DNA from: Merluccius polli
Taxonomy: Eukaryota; Chordata; Actinopteri; Gadiformes; Merlucciidae
NCBI GenBank assembly: GCA_030340625.1
Contig: JAOPHQ010005200.1
Coordinates: forward strand, 1 to 64,000
DNA: 64,000 bases
Direction of reading: 5' to 3'
Shown here: piece after piece, positions 34,386 to 46,289 of the stretch
Position numbering within the stretch: position 1 is the stretch's first letter
How the letters are laid out: each line of letters starts with the position of its first letter
Translations under genes and position numbers: made by a program
Notes under the pieces: model-generated
What the model saw: the letters and a program-made list of their open reading frames with translations, nothing else
What the model was told of the DNA's origin: nothing
Database searches by the model: none

Positions 34386-34560
34386 AGTGAACATGTGACA
34401 CACTGAGCAGACAGAGGAGCAGAGGAAGAGGGAGAAGCCGTCGCTAACTGCTAATGCTAAACGTAGCGTAGCGTGTGGAGACTTTAAAACAGCGACAAGT
34501 CGCTAACGGCAGAGGTCGCTCCGAGTGATCCGGTGGAACTCCGCTCCTCTAACTGGGACA

Positions 34561-34910
34561 CAGTGAACCACTGGGAAGGGCTGCCTTGTCCTTCCCAGTG
34601 AACCACTGGGAAGGGCTGCCTTGTCCTTCCCAGTGAACCACTGGGAAGGACTGCCTTGTCCTTCCCAGTGAACCACTGGGAAGGGCTGCCTTGTCCTTCC
34701 CAGTGAACCACTGGGAAGGACTGCCTTGTCCTTCCCAGTGAACCACTGGGAAGGGCTGCCTTGTCCTTCCCAGTGAACCACTGGGAAGGGCTGCCTTGTC
34801 CTTCACAGTGAACCACTGGGAAGGGCTGCCTTGTCCTTCCCAGTGAACCACTGGGAAGGGCTGCCTTGTCCTTCCCAGTGAACCACTGGGAAGGGCTGCC
34901 TTGTCCTTCG
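34561..34910. repeat. 35-bp minisatellite of hairpin units
   Basis: Ten 35-bp units. Most contain CTTCCCAGTG-AAC-CACTGGGAAG, a perfect 10-bp inverted repeat around a 3-base loop. All three minus-strand frames are open through the array because the unit lacks stops and is not a multiple of three. Confidence 0.95.
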
Positions 34911-34989
34911 GGAAGACATGGAGCTGTTTTAGGTGGACTTCTTACAACCGCACCAGCACAGTAGCCCGGCATATACCGGTATCTATCTA

Positions 34990-35357
34990 GCTATCTATGC
35001 TATGCTATGTGGCTGTTTCTCTCTATCTGTCTCTCTATCTGTCTCTCTATCTGTCTCTCTATCTGTCTCTCTATGCTGTCTCTCTATCTGTCTCTCTATC
35101 TGTCTCTCTATCTGTCGCTCTATCTGTCTCTCTATCTGTCTCTCTATGCTGTCTCTCTATCTGTCTCTCTATCTGTCTCTCTCTATCTGTCTCTATCTGT
35201 CTCTCTCTATCTGTCTCTCTATCTGTCTCTCTATCTGTCTCTCTATCTGTCGCTCTATCTGTCTCTCTATCTGTCTCTCTATGCTGTCGCTCTATCTGTT
35301 GCTCTATCTGTCTCTCTATCTGTCTCTCTATCTGTCTCTCTATCTGTCTCTCTATCT
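34990..35357. repeat. 12-bp GTCTCTCTATCT array
   Basis: About 30 near-identical units with recurring variants (TATGC, GTCGCTC, TCTCTCTC) that suggest a higher-order block. Open in three plus-strand frames because of composition. Confidence 0.93.
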
Positions 35358-35374
35358 AGGCTGTATATATGTAT

Positions 35375-35448
35375 TTATCTGTATACTCTGCTGAACAATC
35401 TCTTACTAGTCTCTCTCAATGGTCTCAAGGCGGGCTTTGGTCTGTCGT
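35375..35448 (+). repeat. Dispersed ~90-bp repeat, copy 2
   Basis: TATCTGTATACTCTGCTGAAC, shortened by one at the end, through CAAGGCGGGCTTTGGTCTG matches 22486-22580. The 41-bp array begins directly after it. Confidence 0.8.
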
Positions 35449-36640
35449 CTCTGTACTGTCTAACCCCTACCTGCTCCTTCATCACATGTCTCTGTACTGT
35501 CTAACCCCTACCTGCTCCTTCATCACATGTCTCTGTACTGTCTAACCCCTACCTGCTCCTTCATCACATGTATCTGTACTGTCTAACCCCTACCTGCTCC
35601 TTCATCACATGTCTCTGTACTGTCTAACCCCTACCTGCTCCTTCATCACATGTCTCTGTACTGTCTAACCCCTACCTGCTCCTTCATCACATGTCTCTGT
35701 ACTGTCTAACCCCTACCTGCTCCTTCATCACATGTCTCTGTACTGTCTAACCCCTACCTGCTCCTTCATCACATGTCTCTGTACTGTCTAACCCCTACCT
35801 GCTCCTTCATCACATGTCTCTGTACTGTCTAACCCCTACCTGCTCCTTCATCACATGTCTCTGTACTGTCTAACCCCTACCTGCTCCTTCATCACATGTC
35901 TCTGTACTGTCTAACCCCTACCTGCTCCTTCATCACATGTCTCTGTACTGTCTAACCCCTACCTGCTCCTTCATCACATGTCTCTGTACTGTCTAACCCC
36001 TACCTGCTCCTTCATCACATGTCTCTGTACTGTCTAACCCCTACCTGCTCCTTCATCACATGTCTCTGTACTGTCTAACCCCTACCTGCTCCTTCATCAC
36101 ATGTATCTGTACTGTCTAACCCCTACCTGCTCCTTCATCACATGTATCTGTACTGTCTAACCCCTACCTGCTCCTTAACGACCTGTCTCTGTACTGTCTA
36201 ACCCCTACCTGCTCCTTCATCACGTCTCTGTACTGTCTAACCCCTACCTGCTCCTTCATCACATGTCTCTGTACTGTCTAACCCCTACCTGCTCCTTCAT
36301 CACATGTCTCTGTACTGTCTAACCCCTACCTGCTCCTTCATCACATGTATCTGTACTGTCTAACCCCTACCTGCTCCTTCATCACATGTATCTGTACTGT
36401 CTAACCCCTACCTGCTCCTTCATCACATGTATCTGTACTGTCTAACCCCTACCTGCTCCTTCATCACATGTATCTGTACTGTCTAACCCCTACCTGCTAC
36501 TTCATCACATGTATCTGTACTGTCTAACCCCTACCTGCTCCTTAACAACCTGTCTCTGTACTGTCTAACCCCTACCTGCTCCTTCATCACATGTATCTGT
36601 ACTGTCTAACCCCTACCTGCTTCACCACATGTCTCTGTCC
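35449..36640. repeat. 41-bp minisatellite (about 29 units)
   Basis: Unit CTGTACTGTCTAACCCCTAC plus CTGCTCCTTCATCACATGTCT. Variation is limited to GTCTCT/GTATCT and a few TTAACGACCTG or TTAACAACCTG units. A few units are shorter. Confidence 0.96.
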
Positions 36641-37158
36641 AGTTGGACCCGCTGGTTTCTTCCCATGATGCTTTATGAGCCAACACAACACAACAGCAGT
36701 CCTTCCATGCACACAATAACCACCAGGACTCACTAACACAGTAGCAGACGTTCCAAACCTCAACAGGTGCACATCTCTTTAACACCTGACCGTGTTGTGC
36801 TGCCGTGTTCCCAACACACGGATCAATATTCACTTTACATCCTTCACAACACGAACACCAGCAGCTTCTCCACACACCGCATTCATGGATATAATATTCA
36901 TCTGCTTTCAATCAGCTCACATGTTAGGCGGACACAAACGTTGGCCACAATATCAAACATATTGGAGTACTTTTTATTATTTAAAATACATTTCAAATTA
37001 GAAACTCAATCTTTGTGAAAGCTGCTTAGTAAACTTTATGGAAGATCTTAAAGTCACTTCCTCTCATGGGGAAAAATAAATCAATAGATTTGATAAAGGC
37101 AAAGGTTGTAGCTTGCTCATGAATATTCATTTCTCTGATAGAGACGCGACTGCCACGC
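36641..37158. other. No recognisable gene
   Basis: Unique sequence between two minisatellites. Nothing supported. Confidence 0.4.
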
Positions 37159-37840
37159 GGTAATCAATACAATAATGAACCGATCATCAACAATAGGTAA
37201 TCAATACAATAATGAACCGATCATCAACAATAGGTAATCAATACAATAATGAACCGATCATCAACAATAGGTAATCAATACAATAATGAACCGATCATCA
37301 ACAATAGGTAATCAATACAATAATGAACCGATCATCAACAATAGGTAATCAATACAGTAATGAACCGATCATCAACAATAGGTAATCAATACAATAATGA
37401 ACCGATCATCAACAATAGATAATCAATACAGTAATGAACCGATCATCAACAATAGGTAATCAATACAATAATGAACCGATCATCAACAATAGGTAATCAA
37501 TACAGTAATGAACCGATCATCAACAATAGGTAATCAATACAGTAATGAACCGATCATCAACAATAGGTAATCAATACAATAATGAACCGATCATCAACAA
37601 TAGGTAATCAATACAGTAATGAACCGATCATCAACAATAGGTAATCAATACAGTAATGAACCGATCATCAACAATAGGTAATCAATACAGTAATGAACCG
37701 ATCATCAACAATAGGTAATCAATACAGTAATGAACCGATCATCAACAATAGGTAATCAATACAGTAATGAACCGATCATCAACAATAGATAATCAATACA
37801 ATAATGAACCGATCATCAACAATAGGTAATCAATACAGAT
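37159..37840. repeat. 37-bp minisatellite (about 18 units)
   Basis: Unit GGTAATCAATACAATAATGA plus ACCGATCATCAACAATA. The only common variation is CAATAAT versus CAGTAAT and GGTAAT versus GATAAT. Confidence 0.96.
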
Positions 37841-37999
37841 GGATTCTCTATTCCTACTTGGATAGTTTGTCTGGTTTAAAGTTTAAAGTCCATCCTAGTA
37901 ACCCACTGGTCATTATGACCTGTCTTTACTACAGTACTACATCACCATGGTAACAACAGCCTCAGTGTAGATATGTCCCTTTATTCATGTCACAAATAT

Positions 38000-38002
<3 letters not shown>

Positions 38003-38053
<51 letters not shown>
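38003..38053. repeat. (AT)n microsatellite
   Basis: About 25 AT units immediately before the hAT-type end at 38056. Confidence 0.95.
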
Positions 38054-38056
<3 letters not shown>

Positions 38057-38878
38057 AGTGTTTCCCATTCATTACTTAGACTGTGGCGGCCCGCCATGGT
38101 CTAATTTGTCCCGCCACAGTCTCAGAATGAACCGAAAAAAATTCTTACATAATAACAATTAAGATCTGTAACTTGTGTTTCGCGCCGCTGCTTAAGCATC
38201 TCTCACTCCCAGTCAGCCGCTCCGCCCCTCCCCTCCCCGCTGAACGCGGCGCGCGCACACTCATACATACACACGCGCGCGCACTGGAATAGCGTTACCT
38301 GACAGCATCCGAGACGTCAGGGCACCACATCGTTTGAGGTAAGTAACGTTAACAAACTTTACAGTATCCACTAGTTCAAACACTCTGACAACGTAAGTTA
38401 ACTTAACGTTTACAAGGCGTCGCGGACGAGTGCCCCGCGATTCGCGAGCCTTGTAACTAACGCAGGGCTGATAGCGTTCCGCCACCACGCCGGAATTCCG
38501 GCGTACCGACGTGTCTGTGAAAAAAAAAAAATCAGGTTCGCGTTCGCGTGGTCTGACATCGTGCATCGTAATGGCTGACTCCATCGTGATGCCACGCCCC
38601 TCTCTTCTATAGTTATTACCTAAACACTTTGCAGGGATTGCTCTGTAAATAAATTGAAAATATAACTAATGGTCCATATAAGTGCTGTAAGTTAACTAGG
38701 GCTGCCCCCTAATAGTCGGCTTAGTCGATCGACGGAGGCTTAGTCGAATACGTTTATAGTCGAGCGAAAAGTAAAACATTAAAATAAAAAGGCATGAGCA
38801 TCGCAAACCAAATACATCCGTGGTCGCAACAAGCCCTGATTTAACTCATCGCTGCAGAACTACTGACCAATAGGCCTA

Positions 38879-38963
38879 CACCTGGGCAGGTAGACACCTG
38901 GGCAGGTAGACACCTGGGCAGGTAGACACCTGGGCAGGTAGACACCTGGGCAGGTAGACACCG
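38879..38963. repeat. 16-bp tandem repeat (5 units)
   Basis: ACACCTGGGCAGGTAG repeated five times. Each unit carries CACCTG and CAGGT. Confidence 0.92.
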
Positions 38964-39247
38964 CTAGACACACGGGACTCATACCGGTGATCCCTGTGTC
39001 TGATCTCTGTAATTCGGAGCGTGAATATCGGTTGAACGTCTAATACCTTTCTAACTTTAAAAAACACTTTAGTATTTTTTAAGACGATAGTCGCACATCC
39101 CTCGTAACTACGCCGTGAAGGTGAACCCTCCCGGACTCCGCTATTAACATGAACCGCTCCGCCGGAGGAGCGCCGCACATCCACACGCACCGGACTGCGG
39201 TCCAGCCAGCCGTCTCTCGGTTCCGCGTGGTCAAGCAGCCGCTCCAA

Positions 39248-39475
39248 CATTTTCAAGTGCGCCCTTATTGCCGACTTTATGGCAAATACTTTGAGACAAC
39301 TGGGAAAGTCAGCGCTAGCTTACTGCAGCGTGTGGAAACTTCCGGTTTTCAAAATAAAACGTGGGTATTAAATGTATTAAACGTTTATTTAAAAAAATAT
39401 GAAGAATGTTAAGATTTGATTTTTTAAAAAAAGAAGAAGAAACAAAAAGAAAGTAAGAGTTGTGTCTCACAAAAC
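39248..39475. repeat. Inverted homologue of the NLR 5' flank (MITE-free)
   Basis: ATTGCCGACTTTATGG.AAATACTTTGAGACAA, TGTATTAAACGTTTATT and AGTAAGAGTTGTGT match the reverse complement of 14041-14800, but without the 547-bp element found there. Confidence 0.8.
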
Positions 39476-40117
39476 AAGTATGATCCTGCACTGATTTTGA
39501 GCCAATAGGTCACATCACCTGGAAGGAGTGCTCATATTTACATGATGAAATGTATTAGCAGGGATGGATTACTGAACAGGCCCAGGGTCCCAAGAGCTCT
39601 GCTGCTCTACACAAAGATGCTACTGTAATATAGGCTTATATTTGGTTTGTTCATCTCATGCCTGAATATTGTCAATTTATTTCCACAAAATTCAGCAGAA
39701 CCTAATCCAAATTGTCTTCCAGGGGAGCATACCCCTGGATCCCGCTTGACAATTATGTTGATCAGGGCATATATCTTGGCTTTTCTAAAAAATAAACTAG
39801 TTCAATACAGTTAACCACGTTTGCTTAATTTCTTTGATGGCTCAGATGTATGCTCTAGTTGATTTTGTGTTTTCACCATTCGTATCTATACAACCAATGT
39901 GTTTATGATTAAATTGTTCACAAGAGCACACAGGTCTTCATATATCTAGCCTCTTAATTTTGCTTTCAAAGTGCACCAGATTGATGCATTTAACTTTAAA
40001 ATGTAAAAAAAAATCTTCCGGGGGAGCATGCCCCCGGACCCCCCTAGAGGGTCCGAGATCCACCCACCATAGTCTCACAAAATCCTGTGGGAAACACTGT
40101 ATATATATATCATAACC

Positions 40118-40212
40118 TGATTATATATTATATATATTAACTGATTATATATTATATATATTAACTGATTATATATTATATATATTAACTGATTATATAT
40201 TATATATATTTT
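40118..40212. repeat. 24-bp AT-rich tandem repeat (4 units)
   Basis: CTGATTATATATTATATATA plus TTAA, four units, just downstream of the PRY-SPRY stop codon. Confidence 0.92.
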
Positions 40213-40215
40213 AAT
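40210..40215 (-). terminator. Possible poly(A) signal ATTAAA
   Basis: ATTAAA lies about 70 bp past the NLR stop codon. No AATAAA was seen nearer. Weak evidence alone. Confidence 0.3.
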
Positions 40216-40283
40216 TAACGGATGTGTTAGTTGTGTGTGACATAATTTTTGCTCGTGATGTTTGGCGGTGAGATGATCATAAA

Positions 40284-40837
40284 CTACAACTCACACAGAG
40301 ACACTGAGGAACCAGAATCATAGAACCAGAACCCAGGGAGGAGGTCCTCCTGGGTGAATGTGGTCCAGAAGGTGTGGATGTGTGTCAGTGTGTGTGAGGA
40401 CCCTCCTACACCTGGGGACACTCTGTAGAAGGACAGAGAGCCAGCAGGCCGGTCCAGATACACTCCTACTCTGGTGGAGTCAGAGGGGGGGAGACGGATG
40501 GGTGTTGCACTACCGTTGTAAAAGGCAAAGTAATGACCATCATTACAATAAAGACTCCAGGACTTGTTGTTGTATCCAAGCCTGCTGTCACCATCCCCTC
40601 CTCTCCTTGTGATTCCTCTGTATGTCACTCCTATCTCAACATATCCTCTCCACTCCACCTCCCAGTAACAGCGGCCAGTCAGACCCTCTCTACACAACAC
40701 CTGGTGATGGGAGTCAAATCTCTCTGGGTGGTCAGGATGAGACTGATCCTCTTCAGCCTCCATCACCTTCCTGTGGTCCTCAGACAGAGAGAGAAGTCTG
40801 TGGGCTGTGTTTGGGTCCAGTGTGAGTCCACAGGCAT
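40284..40837 (-). CDS. PRY-SPRY (B30.2) exon, copy B gene
   Basis: 554 nt, ending in TAG at 40284-40286. The acceptor is TTCTCCCCTCAG|AT. The PRY part is LTLDPNTAHRLLSLSEDHRK; SPRY landmarks are RCYWEVEW, LGYNNKSWSLYC, VGVYLDRPAGSLSFY and PGFWFYDSGSSVSLCEL. B30.2 domains at this position in fish NLRs are thought to bind ligand or partner proteins. The phase fits the 47-nt exon at 43841. Confidence 0.95.
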
Positions 40838-41239
40838 CTGAGGGGAGAACAAGACATGATTAGGGGCTGAAGGTCCATTCCCGGTTTTCCGGTCCGGTCC
40901 GGTGCACCGGCCTAAACCGGTTTGATGTGATGCAAACCGACTGAACCGGCATTTGTCCTGAAGAGACCGGTCCAAAAGTCTCCCAGATCCAACTTGTATT
41001 GTGTTAGTAATCAGCAGGAGGACAGGTGATGAACATGATGTGATGTTTAGTGGATGGGGATAGGAAATAAAACCCCCATGTGTCACTGAGTGGTTGATAG
41101 TTGATCACTATCCTCTCTCCTCCTTCTCTAGTGGACCACAGGGTCCAGGACTTAAGACTCAAGTGGACACCTAGTGGTCTCATCCGGTACACCGGTCCGG
41201 TGGCTTCACATCCAACCGCTTGGACTGTTTATACACCGC

Positions 41240-41289
<50 letters not shown>

Positions 41290-41316
41290 CCGCCCATCAT
41301 CATCATCATCATCACC

Positions 41317-41389
<73 letters not shown>

Positions 41390-42824
41390 GCACCGCTCAT
41401 CATCATCATCATCATCATCTACACAAACATTAACAGAATGATAATAATATATCCTATGATGGGTACTATAGTGGAATAGTGTGCTGTGACTTTTATAAGC
41501 AATAGTATTTATAGTTTTTAAGATAATTAAAGTTAAAGTTAGTTCAAATCCCATGTGTGTGTGAGTGTCTTAGTTGAAACATAGAAAAACATATAAACTG
41601 CATCTACTCCCACAGTATTTACACGACATACACATATTACACACCAACATGTTCAGCATGATGAGCTCATTGATCTTATGAAATATCAAAGCAATAATTT
41701 ACATACTTTTCAAGATATTAAACTTTTAAAGGTTCCAATACACATACATTGTTATCAACTGAACAAACTGAGCTCACATACAGACTGGAAATGAAGTGTT
41801 CATACCATAGAACTGGTTCATACATACTATACATACATGTACATGTACACATACATACGTACACATACAGGCTGGAAATGAAGTGTTCATACCATAGAAC
41901 TGGTTCATACATACTATACATACATGTACATGTACACATACATACGTACACATACAGGCTGGAAATGAAGTGTTCATACCATAGAACTGGTTCATACATA
42001 CTATACATACATGTACATGTACACATACATACGTACACATACAGGCTGGAAATGAATGTACACATGTAGACACATACGTAAACATACGTATACTTAAGTA
42101 CACATACATGTACATACGTACATATGCATACATGCGTACACATATGTTTAGCGTAATTACACATACATATAAATACATATATGTACCTAAACTTATGTAT
42201 TCATCATAAACATACATCAAATACTCACATCCATACAAACATCGTAATATAAGTACACATAAGTACACATAAGTACACATACGTGTATACGCACACAAAA
42301 GCACTTAATGGCAGTGCAAGTACAATTTCTTCAGGAATTGAAGGTTTTCTCGTTATCATTATTATAATTATAATTATTATTATTATCAAAAACAGCATCA
42401 CCCCTAATAGAAATAATAGTATTCTAGTTCAAATCTAATATGAAATGCATGGATCATTAATCACGTTACTATAATTATAATGTTGTTATGTCTAATATAA
42501 TAACATGCATTAAATCGTAACAATAATAATAGCAACAATAATATTATTTTATCATGTTCTCAATATAAAATACACATATAATTACTATGCTTAATAATGT
42601 TAGTAATAGCATATTTATGTTCTTGTGAAATATACTACTACTACTACAAATAATAATAATAATAATACTCATATAATAAACAATATGTTAATTATTTCAA
42701 AAATATTATTTATAATAGTAAATAGGCCTTATAATAAGGTTGATGATAATAATAATCATTTTTATAATAGAATACACATAATAACTATTATGAATATTAT
42801 TAGTATCATGATTATTATGATACG

Positions 42825-42855
<31 letters not shown>

Positions 42856-45719
42856 CCTATTGGATGGAGTTATTTTAGTGCCCCCTAGTGGAGGTGAGAG
42901 TGAGTGCAGGTCAGCTGCAGCGCTGGGGAAGAACCAACGGCAGCAGGATTGAGATATTCAACCGTCTCCATGCGGTGTCCTGTATCTGATATCTAGAAGC
43001 ACTCACAGTAAAGGGCCCTTTGATTTCCTGTCCACTTCAGGATGGAAAAGGTCTGTTTGGTTCATCTGAGTGGAGAGCAGGTTTTCAATTCAGTCCTAAC
43101 ACACATCTCCTCATCTCATCATCTCCACCTCTAGGTGGAAACCACCAAACTGTGAGTGACTTGATGCGCTGCGTTGGAGCTCGCCCTCTACTGGCTCAGA
43201 AAACACTTTAAGACCACTACACCGTTTATACACGGACCATTCACTGCTCACAATATTATTAGAAGATACATGAGGTCTTCATGAGCGGACCACGTCACCT
43301 ACTGCTGTGTGGATGGATGTGGTGGAATATATGAACTATACACCACATCACATATATGAGCTTCTATAATATATACTTAATTAAAGTCTTTGCATAAATT
43401 AAGTCTTTGCATAAAGTCTAGTCTATAAATAGCTCCTTCCTCTCTCCAATTAAAAGGTGTTCAGTTAGTAGCATTGGCATCTCCACTGTAGCCAGGAAGT
43501 GTGGAGGCCATGCATCTCCTCACTTCTTTCTTGTGCACATCCCTTAGTTGTGTTGCGTCCTTGCAGACATGTCCACTTCCCCCCTTAGTGTAATGCTAAT
43601 GAACCTGGCCTTGGCCATGGCCAGGTCACTCCCCTCACCTTTTGTCTCCCTTGTTGTTACTGCCCACCATGTGAAAGTGTCCCTCTAAGAGTCATGTCCA
43701 CCCATTGTCTCTCTGAAGAGGTTAATGCTCCCATGTGTCTTCCCATCATCAGGACTTCAATCAAATACTTGAACTTGGACTTCAGTGAAGTGTCCATCTA
43801 AATAGTGAGTGTGTTGTGATCCAACTAAACAGACACTTACACTTCTTTAGAGCTGGTCTCAGCCTCCCCACTCCACCATGCTCCACACTGGGGGGGAAAC
43901 ACAGTGAGAGCAGCATGTTGGCTTTAAACATGGAAACATTCACCTTCATCATTAGTCTAGTCCTAACTAGACCTTGGTATTCATTTCATTCATACTAAGC
44001 AATGCTGTAGAGACAAACGATGTCTCACTTGAAGGCGGGTGCTGTTGAAGTTTAAAACCTATTGGCTCTGCCCAGTGCCACTCTGGATCTGCCTTAACCA
44101 ATCGCTAACGTTTGGTCGTGACGTATTTCATGCGCCAGAAACCACGTTGCGCGCAGTATACAAACGGCAGATGCAGTGAGCATTAGCATTAGCATTAGCC
44201 TCCGCCCGCCACCGTACTTCCGCTCAATAACTGAAATTCGCGCACGACCTCTACGTCACTGTTCTCAGGCCGCGCCTCCTGTTCGCTGATTGGACCGCAG
44301 ATTTTGGGGAAAAGAAATCGTTCTAACATAGTAGCATCGCCAGACCTTAGTACTGAAGTGAAATGAAATGAGCGGAAGTACGTAGGTGGGCGGAGCCAGG
44401 CTACTTCATCATCTGCTGGATCATCACTTTCTACACAACATGAGTTACAGTTACACTTCATCTAGCAGGCGGCTGAATCCTTGGAGGAGACATTGTCTCA
44501 CTCAGTACGTTTACATGCACAGATTAATTCGATTAAAGCCATTGCTCGTCTACGCTCCGCAATTGGACAACTGCAATTGTCCGCGTATACATGGCGGCGA
44601 GTAAATCGATTCATTGGCCGAAGCGTGTAACGCCCCCCCGGTACGATAGGTGGCGCTGTGCCCATTTCAACTAGTGGTAGTAGAGCCACCGGTTGACCCC
44701 TTTACGTCACCAGCAACAACAAACTCATTCGAGAAATATGTTTTCAGTAGACAGCTGTCAGTTCACTTCGGGTCCATATCATTTCTCCGACCTCTCGGTC
44801 GTATGCGGACCGCTCCGCTGCTCTGCCGGCGGAGCGGTCCGCATACGACCGAGAGGAACAGTGGAGCGTCAATGGAGAAATGATACGGACCCGAAGTGAA
44901 CTGACAGCCGTCTGCTGAAACATCGCTTTCTCCTCCATGTCGCGTTTCAGTCTGGACTTCAGAGAGTCAAAGCCAAAGTTAATTTCCCCCAATTCCTTTT
45001 CCCCATGGGCGAGATAAACCCGACTAGGAGTCTTTACTTGTTGTGTACCAGAGAGTCGGAGAACCCGACGCAGTCTGTATAAAGATTCATATATCAGAGA
45101 ATACCGCCGTCAGTTCGGCCGCGGCGCAATGAATGAATAAAGATCGTAGTTATTTTACAACCTCGTTGATGACCCACATTTAGAAAAACATGTACTTTAA
45201 ATTCAGCCTTGGGTTAAACCGAAGCGTAGTGTGTACTGAATGCACGTTGATGATGATACTCCTTATAGGGGTACATTGGCACGGCACCGCTTCCTCCATC
45301 TTCTGCACCAGCTTTTTAAATACACCGCCGACCCAAAGTTAGTGTACAGCTGTCTGCTGAAAACATTTCTCCCACCAGAACCCCTCCGCCGTATACATTC
45401 CCCGCCGCGGCGCAATGAATGAATAAATATCGTAAACACGTCGGGAGAAAAAAACATTTATTTTGACAGATGTGCCCGAAGTCACTACTTTACAACCTCG
45501 TTGATGACCCACATTTAGAAAAACGTACTTTTAATTCAGCCTTGGGTGAAATGGAAGCGTAGTGTCCGCGTGCCTCCACCTTTAATGCATGCCATGCGCG
45601 CTCCCGCGGCCGGGACACAACTCTTATAGGGGGTAACTACATTCACCGCTTCCTCCATCTTCTGCGCCACCTTTTTAAATAAATCGCCGTTTCTCGTTAT
45701 CCCTTATCCGACGGCGGCG

Positions 45720-45755
<36 letters not shown>

Positions 45756-46233
45756 CGACTATCGTCTCTTTCTACTTCCGGCTCACGGCCCCGGGAAGAG
45801 ATTTCGAGCATGCGCAGAACGCAATTCAACGCATAAGCCAATTCGATTGGCTACATGCACGCTTAGTCGACTATGAATCGCATAATCTAGGGGTCTTAAC
45901 TCGATAATGAGTAAGTCGATTCGAACCGATTATAGCTCGACTAAGGTGTATACATGCATCTTAGTAATCCAATCATAGTTGGATTAAGCCAATATGTCGA
46001 CTTTCTTGAGTGTCATGTAAACGTACTGCCTGAGTGGTGAGCTGTCCTCTCCATACCTGAGAGTGTCCAGTCTCCAGCCTGGATCCTCCAGTCCAGCAGA
46101 GAGCAGCGTAACTCCTGAGTCTCCTGCAGGGTGATTGTAGCTCAGGTCCAGCTCTCTCAGATGGGAGGGGTTGGAGCTCAGAGCTGAGGCCAGAGAAGCA
46201 CAGCCTTCCTGTGTGACCATGCAGCCAGACAAC

Positions 46234-46289
<56 letters not shown>

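Larger units (their letters stand above)
38056..40099. mobile_element. hAT-type non-autonomous element inserted in AT repeat
   Basis: It starts CAGTGTTTCCCATTC and ends GTGGGAAACACTG. These CAGTGTTTCCC ends are typical of a hAT group. The flanks are AT repeats, so the target duplication cannot be read cleanly. The interior is a mosaic: a GGGCTGCCCCCTAATAGTCG hAT-like motif (38698), a 16-bp tandem repeat (38879-38963), a segment shared inverted with 14.0-14.8 kb (39248-39475), and GGGGGAGCATGCCCCCGGAC near the right end. No transposase. Confidence 0.75.

Noticed and set aside
34484..34972. 162-residue repetitive reading frame on the minus strand
   Set aside because: It runs through the 35-bp minisatellite, which is open in three frames. 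No start context or domain supports a gene.
34933..35504. Three overlapping plus-strand frames rich in Leu, Ser, Tyr and Val
   Set aside because: Pure translation of the 12-bp GTCTCTCTATCT repeat.
35449..36640. CRISPR-like array of 41-bp repeats
   Set aside because: There are no unique spacers between repeats; units are directly adjacent. The 26, 35 and 37-bp arrays fail for the same reason.
38261..39412. Frames of 60-126 residues within the hAT-type element
   Set aside because: No transposase or other domain. Part is translation of the 16-bp repeat.
41718..42304. Frames of 106-176 residues on both strands
   Set aside because: The 87-bp repeat length is divisible by three, so frames persist. 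The composition is low-complexity TACA repeat translation.
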